64,000 nucleotides of DNA from assembly GCF_040954835.1 (NCBI RefSeq), contig NC_090706.1, positions 41,211,148 to 41,275,147 on the forward strand. Direction: 5' to 3'. The notes under the pieces are model-generated. The model ran no database searches, was not told where the DNA came from, and saw only the letters and a list, made by a program, of their open reading frames with translations. Shown one piece after another: positions 43,000 through 62,300 of this stretch (position 1 is the stretch's first letter; every line of letters starts with the position of its first letter). A program made the position numbers and the translations under genes. Source of the stretch: Lepisosteus oculatus (taxonomy: Eukaryota > Chordata > Actinopteri > Semionotiformes > Lepisosteidae).

Positions 43000-45640
43000 T
43001 TGGTCTATGCATCCCGGAGGATCCCAGAGCTCTTCACACGCCGGAGGGGAGCCACTCCATCCCCCGCTGGACATGACGCAACGCCAGTCTGGACCAGCAG
43101 CGCCACCGCGCAGCGGCTCAGAGGGCTGAGAGCGTTCCTCGTCGGTGGGACTGTCCGTTTAAGCACAACTAAACACAGGAACCTCATGGCAGAGCTTTTT
43201 GTTAATTCCTAACACCCAGCTCTCATAAATGCACACGACAGGTAACAAATGAGAGCAGGAAGTTTGATTGTAGTAAATTATTCGAAGGATCTCAACCAGT
43301 CACTTCCTGAAAGAAAATGGGGTTTCAGCTCGAAGCAACATGTCTGGGTGTGTTCGTTTCAAAAGCACGAGTTCGTGCTTCACTGTTCTCACTGTTTCTG
43401 TCTGGGTTATAAGCCTCAATTTCTCTTAGTATAATTAAAAACATTTTCACAAAATATATGAGAGAAAGGTCATTTTAAAGAGAATTACAGAGAGGGGTGA
43501 GACGCTGGACAGAGGCTGTGCGTGAGAGGACCTGCCCGGACGCTCACCTGCCTGTTCCTGCAGGCTCTGATGTTGTTTGAGCTCACCTGCTGAAAAGACA
43601 AGGACAAACATGTCTGAGCTGCACCTACTGCAGTTCACTACAGGCAAGACATGGGGACACCGCGGGTCAAGCAACAACCATTCGTTCCAGAGACAAGCCA
43701 CAGTGCCCTGGGCAGAGAGTCACACCTGCCTCTCTGCTCCTCCCTGATCCCTGAACAGCGAGGTAGGGAGGAATCATCCCTAATTTCCCTAAGGAGAATT
43801 AACAGAAGACATATTTCTCAGCGTCCAGCAGATACCTCTGTGTCCAGCAGATACCTCCTATTTCTCTGTCTTCCCAGCCTTTTCCCTGCTTCATTCTCAG
43901 CGCTGCTTGTTTTGGTGAAAAAGACAGCAAGCGAGCCTAGAGTCATCTCCAGCCTGCGCCTCAGAGCCGGCAGCGCAGTTCACATCGACTCAGCCTGCAG
44001 AGAGGCCCGTGGATTCCTTTTAAAATCTACAGTATGGTCATATCGCACCTTAAAGGTAAGTCACCTCCTCTGCTAATGCACTGTGACTTACACATACAGT
44101 GTATTACACATACACTGTGAAACTGACTGGGAACATGGAGCGCCCCCTACTGGACAGCCAACGCCACTTCCGTCACCTGAATGATTCGTTTCAAGAGGAT
44201 TCTCATCCAGTTCCCTACTGATAAGGTTTTGAAGGTTCTGGGAGCTGACTGGATCAGGCCTCCAGATTATGGATCTGAAGTATAAATTAGGCACCGGCAG
44301 ACTTCATTAAATCCAGGTTTCCAGAAAGAGTGTGATGCGCGACATTCCAAACCTGTGAGCAAACTTTCCACTACACCGCGCCTCACAGTGGAAGCAGAAC
44401 GCTTCCCATTCACGTGTTAGCAGGTTCGCTAAAGTTCGTTTCGCAGCGATAAACCAGTCGACAAGATGCGCAATGCAAATAAGTTTAGTGTCGCTCCATT
44501 CTGTGACGTTCTAGGACTAGGTGAAAGGACTTGGATTGAAGATGTGAACGCCATTTTGCAGCAGACGATCAAAACGCCGTTCTCCGGAAAGTCCGGAAAA
44601 CATCTTTCTGGCGTAGCCTACTACACAGGTACATCACGTTCTGCATATCCGCCTGTTGTAACCAGCGTTACATACTACTGTACATCTGTCCAAATGAGGA
44701 TGCATCAAGGACGCGATATGCAGCGTGCAGATTTTAGCAGAAGAAAACTGCTAAACCTCGGGACGCACGGGGTTCGCTTACCTTAGCGACGTGGATGTAG
44801 GGTATTTTGGGCTTCTACCCCCAAGTTTCAGATTCCTGCGGGCGAAGGGGGGTGGGTGTGACCACGTGTTCCTGCTTCCCAGAGCACAAAACGCTTGGCG
44901 TCCACGATAAATGTCACCCCTCAGGAGCTTAGACAGGCTCGACTTCGCTGGGTGATCAGAGCAGCCAGAAACCAGCAGGGCACCGAACTAGAATGTTGCT
45001 CACTGAGACCCAGAACAAAAGACGCTGAACACGACTTTACTTTCGCTTTTGTCCGTGTGTGTCGTACATACAGTACTCTTACGGCCTTACAATAATTGCG
45101 TAGACTCTTTCTGTTCTAACGCTCCGGTTTCCGATATTCAGGAACATATTCCGTGAAACTTAAAAAAATGATGTTTGTCTTTTGGGGAAAAAAAACAATA
45201 GAAGTTTGTTATTTTCATGCACTTTTGTCCCCAAACAAAAAAATGACATGTCCGGTTTGAACAGGTGGGCTGTGGAATCTCCCCCACGGACGTCAGATGT
45301 ACAGTGTGTAAGACCTGCTGCTTGAAGCGCTGTTTCAAACGCAGAGAACAGGCAAGTATTACGAAACTGCACTCTCAGCGAGTCGATACCATGAAAAGGA
45401 AGGGATGCTTCCTGGAAGCGTACGGCGGTGTTTCAACATCTCCTGTGGTGTTTTTGGGGTGCGTACATTATAGTTAACACTAGGTGACAGTATTGTCAAA
45501 CAAATAAGTCTTCCTGCTGCAAATTGGTACCCATCTGTGCATTGGCATAAAACCCTGGAGAGGAAATGTGAGGCATCAGCACTGTCCCAATGCAAATCAG
45601 AGTAAGGAAGGAAGAGTCATCACTAGTTAACACTATGTTT
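43000..45640. other. STING1 5' flank and possible noncoding exon
   Basis: The segment upstream of the STING1 coding exons contains a possible 39-nt noncoding exon (43586-43548; acceptor ...cagcag, donor GTGAGC). Small open frames on the plus strand (44466-44786, 45265-45477) match nothing I know and lack convincing splicing. No other gene was recognised. Confidence 0.35.
45036..45050 (-). promoter_or_regulatory. IRF/ISRE-like site upstream of STING1
   Basis: The minus strand reads AAAAGCGAAAGTAAA. It contains the IRF core AANNGAAA and is one base short of a full GAAANNGAAA-type ISRE. It lies about 2 kb upstream of the STING1 start codon; the STING1 promoter position is unknown, so the link is tentative. 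Confidence 0.25.
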
Positions 45641-45649
45641 AGTCATGAT

Positions 45650-46200
45650 CGGGATCCCTCCTCCTAAGGGCGCTCCAGATCTTTCACATTTCAGTTGATT
45701 ATGTGCACCTGCCCCCAGTCCTGCCCCTCCTTATTTAAGCCAGATGCTCTTACTACCCCTCGCTCAGCACTGGGAGATAGACGCCCGGAAGTTCGCCTAC
45801 CAGCGGGTCCAGGAGAGACCCGACGGCATCGGCTTCCTCACGGCTTCCTGACCGTCCGAGTCCGGGGCTCGGAGCGCCTGGCCTCGCTACTCTCTTTTAA
45901 CTCCTTGTTCCTGTTCCGGATCCCGTTCCGGATTTTGACTGTTTGTTTTGTCCTGGATGGATCCCCGGTTTTGGACTTTAGACTACACCCAGATTCCTTT
46001 TTGGACTGTTTGGATCTGTTTGCCCTTCGCCACGCCCCCCCCCCCGAGCACCGGATCACCGTTGTCACGCCCCCCTGTCTGTCCTGCTGTACCTCCCCCG
46101 GATGTCCTTCTCCACTTGCTTCCAGATTATACCGTCAGCATAGGGTCCTGAACTACGCTTCACGGGAGCCTGGACCGGCTCCTGTTACATGTTTAGAAAA
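45650..46200 (+). mobile_element. LTR-like segment (possible solo LTR)
   Basis: The segment contains 'tgcacctgcccccagtcctg', a promoter-like 'ccttatttaagccagatgct' and 'cgctcagcactgggagatag', followed by a T-rich stretch with repeated 'ttttggactgtttggatctg' wording. This organisation resembles LTRs of fish Gypsy-type elements. I could not define both ends or a target-site duplication, and no internal retroviral genes are present. Confidence 0.4.
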
Positions 46201-46789
46201 ACACCAGAATGGCAGACTCTGTTATAGACAGCCAGACTGCCATCACAAACAGAGACTTGGAAAGTGAGAAATGTACAGTATGGTGTGTTTAGAGTGGAAA
46301 AAGACATTTGTACTTGTATACACATTTTACAGTATGGCACGCATACATAAACGTCCTCTTCTTCAGACTTTAATAAAAGTTTACACACTAGACAAGGCAA
46401 TTTGGCCTGTCTTCCCTGTTGGATTGCTGTCTGTTTAAAGACCCAGGAGTCCCAAAGGGATCCCCACAGAGTCAGAGTGAGCCTCTCCGCGATTGCTGGA
46501 GCTGCAAATGTAATTTAACTTGTGCCTAGCTGGAAAAAAATAGGCTTTTCCTGCAAGAAATACATGATTAATCCCACACTCTATCCAGTATATTTACCAT
46601 GGGACCACTTACTGGTATTTGGTGCTTTGCAGTTCGTGTTTCATGGAAGAAATGACGGCTTAATGGAAGTAACAAGCAATACTACTATCTTACTGAATCG
46701 AAGCACACAGTGACTGCAGATGGGGTGCCTTTAAAATAGGTGGACCCCAAGAAAAACAGCTGCTATTAACCAGTGCTTTTTATTTACAG

Positions 46790-47375
46790 TGCAGGAAAAA
46801 AAAATTGTAATTAAGCAAATGATGAGTTCAGTGAGGTAAACAAGGGTTCAGGTAGAAAGAACCCCAGAAATCCTCTGACCCTGTAGGACCCCTGTGTAAG
46901 AGGCCCCAGCTCAGTTCAGCCCTGTGGTCAAAGTGGGCAGTGTCCACATGAAGTTAAAGCACAAAAGGGAGATACACGAGCCAAAGTCAGGAGGAAGCAG
47001 GATGGTGCGTAACACAGTAGGTAAATCACAGTTCAAGGCACCAAGGAAAGATCCGAGAGACAAGGACAAAACACTGCAGGGATGAGAACCCAAACAGAGT
47101 GCAAGAGAGGGAACTAGGAACACAGTGAGGTAGGAACTAGAGAGGCTCAGCGTTATCGTTATAACAGAGCACAGAACACTGCTCGGACAGACCCTCCTGC
47201 TTCAGTTGGAGACGAGGCAGAAGGTGATTACCCACAGGTGAAGCAGGCTTCCTGTCTGACTGTGTTTCCACAGCAACCGGCCTGACTGACAGGTGGGAGG
47301 GGCGTGGCCAGCTGCTGCAGGAGAACTGGCCTACTCTGCAGTGCCCCCGCGAGGACAGGCATGACGGTAATCAAT
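46790..47375 (-). mobile_element. LTR-like segment, opposite orientation
   Basis: Read on the minus strand, the segment begins near TCATGCCTGTCCTCGCGGGG, continues with 'agctggccacgcccctccca' and a pyrimidine-rich body with repeated 'gttcctacctcactgtgttc'-type phrases. It looks like a solo LTR or a related non-coding retroelement, of a family different from the one at 45650. Boundaries are approximate. Confidence 0.35.
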
Positions 47376-48039
47376 TTGTGGAGTACTGCAGACAGTGGGA
47401 ATATTTTGTGTCAAACAATTAAATAATCTTGTTGATTCAGCAGAGGTTCTCTGGCCTAAATGTTAGACACCTTGTTAATGAAAGTCTGTTTTGGTGATGG
47501 TAATAAACCCATAGGCGCCTATTTCAGCAGCAGATTTCCAGGCTGGAAGGAGTTACTATCTCCTCCATCACCTCCTCCTCCCACTGTTTCCTAAGGAACT
47601 CTGGGGACTCATAGAAGCAAAGTCCATCCCCATGTACTGTTCGTAAGAGCAAGTTCACCCACAGAGGAGCACGGAGTCACTGAGGCAGCAAAGAGGGAGG
47701 AAAGTGCAAAGAGCAGCTCAACGCCAGCTGGGGCTCGGGTTGCTAAAGCTTGCCTGCCCTCTCGCGTTCCTGTGAGGAACAAGCAGGTTTGCCCCTTAGT
47801 GCTCTGCATGATGTGCTGCAGATGATCAGACTGTAATGACCGGTTGTTGTGCTGTACCCTCTCAAACCCCTAGCAATAATAATCTTAGGAGAACTGAGCT
47901 TCAGTAGTTTTCCATACAGTTGCAAAAGCTCATATTGGGTTAAATGAACTGTGGTGAAACCTTCCCGAGCTAGTCATCAGAAATGCTACAGTATACTGTA
48001 CACAGTTTACCCCCCAGAGCCGCTGAGCTTTGTGGTCCA

Positions 48040-49573
48040 CTGATAAAAAAAAAGTAATTTTCATTAATTTATTTTCCAATGCAATTTATTTAAATTGCAT
48101 TTAACACAACATGTTGTATATTAAAATAAATACAACGTTGAAAAAAGTCCATAAACACAAATGATTCATGCATATTTTATTCAAGAGTAAAAAAAGGTAT
48201 CCTCCCATAGGGCATGCGCACAATGTCTGTGTTTAAGAATCATATGCGAAAATGTAGTTCCAGAGAAAAATACAAGAAAATTGTCACAAGTTAAATTCCA
48301 TGAAATTCCTTTAAAAGTAAACCACGTCAGGACAAAACAAGGCTCATAAAATAGTGGAAGAAAATGAACAGTAAGCTCAATAATAAGAGTAAGAATATTA
48401 AGAATGATAATATTTTTTCCTTTTAAAAGTGAGACACACACAGGAGTGTGCCTAATTTGTTTTACATTTTAATAAACCATGCTATCATGCATTGGCAGCC
48501 AGACTGTTGCTTTTCACTGAATAATATGTTCATTCACACTATTGAACAACTTCTGTACATGAACAGAACGGAAAAAAAGTCCAAAGTAACATTTTGAAAA
48601 GAACGTCAGTGCCTGTACAGCCAAAAAAAAAAGGAAAAAAAAAAGAAAAAGAAAATGATAAAAAATAAGAATAAAAAACAAAAATATAATTTTACAAATA
48701 TAATATAAAGCAGAAATAATTCAGACCTACTATATTGAAACACAGCACAAATATAATTTCACGTGTCAATAAAGAACTTAATCGCATGCATAGATGCGTT
48801 CTATAGATGCTGTACAAATTATTGTCTATTTTTATTTTACTGCAATGGTAAATCAGTTTGCAAAACATACTGTGTACATTTGTAATTACAGGCAAGTGAG
48901 AAACGATCAGGTATATTGTGACAAGGTAGCAACAAAAGTCAAATTGCATTATTTACTTATTCAGAGCAACGTGGTCGACAGTGGCTTATTAAAAGAATGA
49001 TTAACCTAGCACACAGAATGAATCAGGGGCCAATGTCCTCTTACAAAAACTGAATTTCAGGTAAGATTGCATTGCAAATATCTTGAAATTGTACACATTT
49101 TATAAGACTTACATTTTTTTAATATTCTCTTTATTAATACTAGTAGCAAAACATTTTCAACAGCAAGATCTTTTTTTTTTCTTATAAGATGTTTTACGAA
49201 CGAAACCTTTAATGAAGTTTGAAAACGTGCGGTGCCGGTACCGATGGTGCGCCTTCCCGAAGCGTCGCTACGCCGTGATTGGCTCGAGTACCCGGAAGGG
49301 CGGAGCCCCCCGGGCTCTCGCGGGCAGGAAACAGGAAGTGGCGGACGCAGTCTCGGGCGCGCTCCTGACCGGGGCTCGAGCCCCCAGAGAGGTCGCTTGC
49401 TTGTCTGTTTGCTTGTCGTCGGCTTGCGGGGCTCTAATTCAGGGCGGCGTGGTTTGTGTTTCTAATGATCGATTCAAGCAGGTTTGTCTGTTGGAAACCA
49501 GGGGCGGGGGGAGGGGCGAGGATCTCCGTGACGCTCCGCCGGGGATGTGTGTGGGAGTCTTAACGCCGGGGGA
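48040..49573 (-). other. Probable 3' untranslated region of the calcineurin A gene
   Basis: The AT-rich segment downstream of the calcineurin stop has no competing exon on the minus strand. Minus-strand AATAAA signals occur near 49130 and 48175. The long AT-rich composition fits a PPP3C-type 3' UTR. Its first 350 bases (49215-49573) are instead CpG-rich and may be a plus-strand promoter. Confidence 0.4.
49215..49560 (+). promoter_or_regulatory. CpG-rich promoter-like segment antisense to the calcineurin 3' end
   Basis: A sharp rise in GC and CpG begins at 49215 in AT-rich surroundings. It contains 'gtgattggctcgag' (CCAAT box in reverse), 'acccggaagggcgg' and 'acaggaagtggcgg' (two ETS-type cores), the classic makeup of a TATA-less vertebrate promoter. 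It is followed on the plus strand by a candidate first exon. Confidence 0.5.
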
Positions 49574-55923
<6,350 letters not shown>

Positions 55924-57302
55924 TTACCAGAGCACATGCTCAGCAAGATGCCTTCTCGGTCAGTTTTATGTGTTTATTTCTGTCATTGCAGTTCCTGCTA
56001 AGTTGCTTTCTCCTTTTACATGTTACTTCTTAATACTTATAATTATTAGGAAATAACACTTATAATTCCAAGAAATTAATCAGTCAATCGATCACTTACA
56101 TCAAGCCATCCTAGGTCTTTATGACCCCAGTATCTACTCCAACCGGCCTCTTTAAACCCTTAATTCAACTAAATCCCCAAATTTGTGGATTTTATTTTAT
56201 CCACAACAATTCACTTTGAAATTAATACGTTCAAGGAAGGGTCCACTTGAGCAGCTGAAAATCGAGCTGAACTGGAAACCAGTTGAGAACTGGGGCTGCA
56301 GTGTGCAGTATGTGCTCAGGCTAGAGCACTGACTGTTCTTTCTCAAGGCATTAAAAGAGACTGCTGCATTTAAGACTTTTTAAATCTATTTTACTGCAGG
56401 TCACCCTTGAAAAGTCTTCATAAAATATCCAAAGAACTGCTAGGATACTAAATTACAGTGGCTTGTACAGCAATGCAGTGTAACAGCCTGTGTGCTGGAC
56501 AGAGACTGACAACATATAATTTGGCAGGAGAGAAAGTGAAAGTAATCACATACAAAAGCAATGGTCTAGCAGTCGGTGACACACTTGACTTTTTTAAATT
56601 AGTCCCTGGAGTTCCACTTTCAAGGCATTTAAAAGGCGAGGAAAGGATTTAAAAATGAACCCTTTGAAAGAACAAGCCTAATAATTACACTGCAATACAA
56701 ATAATTGCAGTATAATAATGAAATAATGTTTCATGGCCACTGGCATTTATTTTTGTTCCAGTTTCATATTTCGGCTGAAGGGAATGCCAAGCTTTGCCCG
56801 ATTGCTTTGTCTCTGAGCGCAGAGGAAACCGAAAGAAGGAAAAGGAGGCCACTACAGCTACACAGAAGAGAAAGTGACCACTTCCCAGCTGCCGAGGGGA
56901 GCCCTTCTCTCCTCTTAATCAGTGCCAGTCAGAGGGCACAGCATCACTCTCTTGGCCTGGCACTGATGTGTACAGCAGTGCATGACACAGGGCTCTGCAG
57001 TCGGAAGGTGACTCCTGAAACAGACAGGGCCTCAGTTCTTTGGCTACGGCTACAGACCTTCCTGCTTCTTATTCCTTAAAACATGGACAGAAACACTTGC
57101 GCTGGTCTTTTGTTCAGACCTTTTTATCCATAAACTTAAATTAATTATACAGATCTTTAAGAGAGATAGATATGAAAGAGACTGATAGATTGATTGCTGT
57201 TGACATGTTTTCCTGCCAAGATCCAGAGCATTTAGAAAAAAAATAACTTTAGCTTATTGATTTGCTTAAAGCATGTTAAATTATTTTAATTTATGATGCT
57301 CA

Positions 57303-57330
57303 TTGTTATTATTATTATTATTATTATTTT
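57303..57330. repeat. (TTA)n microsatellite
   Basis: About nine TTA/ATT triplets in a row. Confidence 0.85.
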
Positions 57331-59639
57331 CAAGAGCTGCTCCATCTGTGGAAAAGCATTTTGAACTAATTCTGTAGTTCAGTTCTCATTCCAGCAGATG
57401 GTGGCATTTAACATGCTGTGCCCATCCCACCAGTGAAGAGACACCACTCTTCAAGAACAAGCTACTGGACTCGAGAAAATTGATTGATGTGCATTGAATT
57501 GGGTTTCACGGGGGTACTGTGAGGAGGAAAATCGTTCTTCATCACCATGAAAAAAAAACAGTCTTCTTTTTACTGATGGATGATGACCAATCAACAGAAA
57601 ATCGTTTTTATCACCCGCAGTTATGAGAGGCTGGGTTTTCTATATTTTGAGAAGCACCACAAATACAGTATACAGTATTTATCTAATATATTAGATAGTA
57701 TATATCTAATATAGCAACAAACACAATCTGTTCAGAGCCCTGATCTTACATCCAGGTTCACAAAAGGCAGGATCTCAACTGCAAAAGGTCATTAGACTGT
57801 TAATATTCTAGGCTTTGGCAAAACACAGTACCAGACAATAAATTCATCACCTCCTCATCACTGCTCCCTGCTACCCAATGATTCTGAAAAGGTCTTGGGT
57901 CTCTGTTATTCTCAAAAAAGCCTTCAACCCTCAGCCCATCCCTTCCTGTGGTCAATACTGCCCTGAACAAGCTCTTTGTTCTTGAAAGATTAATTATTAC
58001 TCTTTTCCTTCAGGCACGTTCAAATAGGAGCTATCGAGCTGGAGGGAACAAGCCTTTTGGAGATTTGTGAGAAACACAAGTGTCTTGTCTGCCACTCACA
58101 AGCACAGTGGCCACGATCTTTCACATAAGATCACCGAACACAAGGAAATCAATGAAGCGAAAAGGCCATCCGCCTACGCAGCCTTTTGTTACGCTACGCA
58201 GAACTGATGGGACTTTGCAGAGTGAACCTCTGGGAGTCTGGAGCCACAGCCCGTCTCAGCTCAACCTTGTTCCTCTGGCTCCACAATTTTTAAAAGGATT
58301 GTAGTGGTCTTTCATTATGTAGCTCTTATTTAGAGTAGTGAAATGATCATTCAGGAGGAATAATAGCAACAACGAGTGGAAAAGATCAAATCTTGTATTA
58401 GTGTTAATAACTATAGTACTATAAGATAATTCTAGACTGAGTAAAGTATGGATATACTGTACATTTCATATATGAAAAGTGTGAAGACTGTAAGACTGCA
58501 GGAACCATCCCCCTCCTTGCCAGTAGCAATCCTTCTCAGACACGTTAAGGGAGCAAAAAGTGAAGAATGGAATATTGAATTAATAATTAGCATCTTTTTC
58601 AGCCCTGGGGCTCACTGTGACTGTAACTGAATCTGGGAAGAACAGCTTAACTCATGAATACATCACATCTGTGGCAGCTTGTTTTTGGAAGGGCAGTACT
58701 AATTTTCGTCTTGGCTTTGGTCCGTGGGAGAAAGTTATTAGGACCAGAAACATTTCACCCAGAACCCTGAGTAAAATGTGTAATTGACAGAATGAGTATT
58801 TCTAGGGCACAAACAATTAAATAATACTAACATGTCCCACAACACCACGACCTATTGAATAGAGCAGTTAGACGATGGATGCGATATGCTATGTACTGTA
58901 AGTTACAGCAAGAATGTTCAATTTATATAATAACAGAACCTCACAGAAATAGGTAATTATACAATGGAGTTTTTTCAATGTTTTAAAAAAGTTATAAAAT
59001 AGGGAATTATACAATGGCAGCTTCTAACCATTTTATTGTCAGGAGGCCTTAGTTTATGCTTGGAGTGTTGTGTTACTGTTCATTGGTGAAACTGCACGAT
59101 AAGACTGTTACTGTGGAGAAGGAAAGTCACGCTGGAACCTGCTCATGACTGTCGAGGAGAGTGCAGTTGTACTGCGATGGGACATCTCTAAACAAACTAC
59201 GTGCAGCCAAGAAGGACATCAATGGGAACAGCTGCAATGAGCACTGGTTTCATAACACCCTTCCATTAAACTGATAATTTTAGGACGATTTCCCTGTCAA
59301 AAAGTGGCACGCTGGTGACCATACTCCCTGCTCACTCTGCTAAACACCACAGGCAACACAATCATGAATCACTGGATCACTTCTCCGCCGGAGGATGGAA
59401 CAGTAAGAAGGGCAAACCAGCAAATCAAACATAAACAGAAGGAGCTGATGTTGAGAACAGGCCATCCGTGCCTGTTACTTTCCTTAACATGGACTGAACT
59501 GCCCGCAGAACCAAGCCTGTGCCTGGTCTGCACACATTAGCATACAGGTATAGCATTTCCTAATATTAGTGTGGACCAGATAAATACTTGCGTTCTGTTT
59601 ACTGAACTAAATTTTTACTAACTACTGACTTAATGATAA

Positions 59640-59790
59640 CCATTAAAATGTGAGAAAGTTCACTCAGTTCTCCTCTCAGATGTCTTGTCCCAAGACTGAA
59701 AAGATGACATTCCTGCAGCATGACCTCATAACTCATCTCCTTAAACCCTGGAATGACTCTTCTCTGAAAATCCTGAAATACAGCTAACAT
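59640..59790 (-). repeat. Retroposon fragment, same family as 62010-62300
   Basis: The minus strand reads CCAGGGTTTAAGGAGATGAG then TTATGA; the plus strand near 62250 reads CCCAGGGTTTAAGGAGATAT then GTTATGA. The downstream 'catcttttcagtcttgggac' and 'gacatctgagaggagaactg' also fit the consensus of the common vertebrate element. Confidence 0.6.
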
Positions 59791-60299
59791 TCAGAAAACA
59801 AAACAAATAGAATATTGATTTTTTATAAATATCTAAAATCAAAAGGTCATGCAAAATTAAATTCACTTAATTGAAGTATTATTTTATTGAAATTTTACTT
59901 ATTAACATATTCATCCTGTATTTCATAGACAATATACTTCCAATAAAGGCATGTTTGTACAAAAATAAGATCTATTTGAAGTTTTAAAAACTATGTGACA
60001 ATCATGTTTTAAGATGGTAACCCGTAATTGGTAACAGATTTAAAAACAGATGGCTCTGCAGTGAAGGGGTTTCAGCTACCTGACACAACACACATAGGAT
60101 TTTATGCAAGGCTGTGTTTAAAGGAATCCAGAATTCATTTTCAATAGAAATGTTGTATTCCCGCTGGACTATTCTTACTGTTGGTCACTGTTCTAAATGA
60201 TCTATTTAGTTTAGTGCAGCCTGTACATCTCTGTACCATCCACGGGAAACTCAGTCATGCTCCCTTTGATTATCAGCTGTCATATGGCTATCACAATAG

Positions 60300-60412
60300 G
60301 ATCAACCTCAAGTCAGTTATCCGCTGCCACAGTCACAGGCCGCCCCTTACATGAGCCAGGCTCGAACCCACGATCGTAGAGCTCAGGGCCTTTAACCACT
60401 GAGCCAGTTAAA
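60300..60412 (-). mobile_element. tRNA-derived SINE head
   Basis: On the minus strand an A-box-like TGGCTCAGTGG (about 60409-60399) is followed 30 bases later by a B box GGGTTCGAGCC (about 60370-60360). This is the internal RNA polymerase III promoter of a tRNA-type SINE. The sequence lacks a tRNA acceptor stem, so it is not a tRNA gene. Confidence 0.6.
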
Positions 60413-62009
60413 AAAGATAAGAGACAGCCCAGAATCACAAGTGGTCAAAGCAGAAGCTGCAAACGAGAAAAGGCCACTGGACCCAAACAGCTGTTTTGCT
60501 CACTAGTAGATGATTAATCCCAGGATTTCTTGAAAGAAGTAAAGGTGTCAGTTCTGACAGCGTGACCGCATAGCTTCTTCCAGAGTCCTGCAGCCCTTTG
60601 AATCAGTTGGGTGCAGTTAGGACTGGGAGCAGGGGCCATGTCAGCACAGTAAAGAGCAGGTGGGACAGACTGGCCAGCCATGTGGCAGAAGCAGATTTCC
60701 TGCACTCATGTGAGCGAAACTGAGGGAACGAATGGCCTTCTCTCCCTTACAGCCGCTGCAGGTGGAGAAGCCCACAACTCAGGCACAGGGGGAGCCCCGC
60801 CCCTGAGGACTGAGCAGTCCCAGGCCCAGAGTCATGGGGCAGCAGGCAGGGGCACTTTTCTCTCTCCAGAGACTCTCGTTACAGAGGCCTCTCCAGGGAG
60901 ACACAGCTTTGCAAGTGCTCTACCTTTGGGCTCTGAGCAGAATTTTAATGGGGGGCTGCTTGTCTCCAAGGCTTCATCGCGCAGATCTAATAATTTCCCA
61001 GCCAGTTTATAAGAACCGGGGGAGGAAGCGTGCTGTCATTTCCCGGCCTAGCAAATCTGCATCAAAGGAGCCTTAAGAATAATAATATACCGCCCACGTA
61101 ACCATGAGTACACGGATTCATGGACAGACACTCGAGCTGGGGATGCTTCATTACAGCGCAATGCTACCATTTGATTCCCGTTTCCACAGGAAACAAAACA
61201 CACACAGATCAATTAGTTATTGTGTTTCAGGAGGCTTTTCAGTCAGCAGAAGAAAAGCACTTTTAAAACCTCTGAAAACTAGAACAAATAATATTAGGAG
61301 GATCTATTATCTGTGCAGGACACAGACAAGAAGAAACTGCACAGGTGTCTGTTAGGGAGAAATTCTGCTTCTGAGTGTTTCTTTAACCATCATGTGCTCT
61401 AAAAACAACCAAACAGCCAGACAATCAGACTGACAAATAAAGTCCTTATCTGAAACCACAGAGAACAAGGATGCTTGTTTTATGTCATGACGTAAACTAA
61501 CCTCTTTATCCTGTACTGGTTGTGTATATGTCCTTTGTCCTAACTTACATTACTTACAATAACTTTTATTGCCCTGGGATATTATTCTTACACCAATGGA
61601 CAAGAACATAAAGTTGATTTCAGTAATATCAGTACCTGCTCTCTTTTGGAAACTCAAGTGGGATTTACACACCTGTAGGCTCTTCTTTAAAGACATTGCT
61701 CAACGTACATCCATGCTGCACTGATATTAGTGTAAATAAAATCTGTGCACAGCAGAAAGAAAACCTTTTATCAAAAAGCACAACAGCACAATATATCAAA
61801 ACACTAAACATTTAATGTCTAAAAACTTCGCAATGCAATACATCTGTTGATTCACTGAAAGGCAGTGGTCTTCGACTTCAAAAATACAGGATAAAAAATG
61901 ATAATCAGGCAGATGTATGAAATTTAATTTATGTAAAACGCAAAGCTTTCCTTACAGGAAATAAAAATGTAAGGCAATTATACCGTTCCTAGCAGAGAAT
62001 GAGGGCATA

Positions 62010-62300
62010 GTGGGAATAAGATTTAAGAGTTGCAGCAGATTTCTCACTGTCAGCATCTGGGGGATGAACAGAAGCAGTGAGAAAGACAGGCAGAATGCTT
62101 GGGTACATAACAAGAGTACAGAATACACAGCCCAGAAACTGAAGCTGGGACTGTGGAACGCCCTAGTTAAACCACAGCTGCACACAATTCTGGTCTCCTC
62201 TTTGAAGAAACCCCAGAGAACACCCAGAAAAGAGCAGCAAGACTAATCCCAGGGTTTAAGGAGATATGTTATGAAAACAGATGAAGAAACTTAATCCTTT
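62010..62300 (+). repeat. Vertebrate retroposon, internal part
   Basis: 'accacagctgcacacaattc', 'tggtctcctctttgaagaaa', 'agcagcaagactaatcccag' and the shared 'ggtttaaggagat' block follow the consensus order of the same element whose 3' end lies at 26040-26155. Confidence 0.6.

Noticed and set aside
44466-44786. Plus-strand frame MRNANKFSVAPFCDVLGLGE...
   Set aside because: No family recognised, no splice partner; may be repeat or STING1 5' flank.
60340-60412. tRNA gene
   Set aside because: A and B boxes are present but the flanks do not form acceptor and anticodon stems; it is a SINE head.
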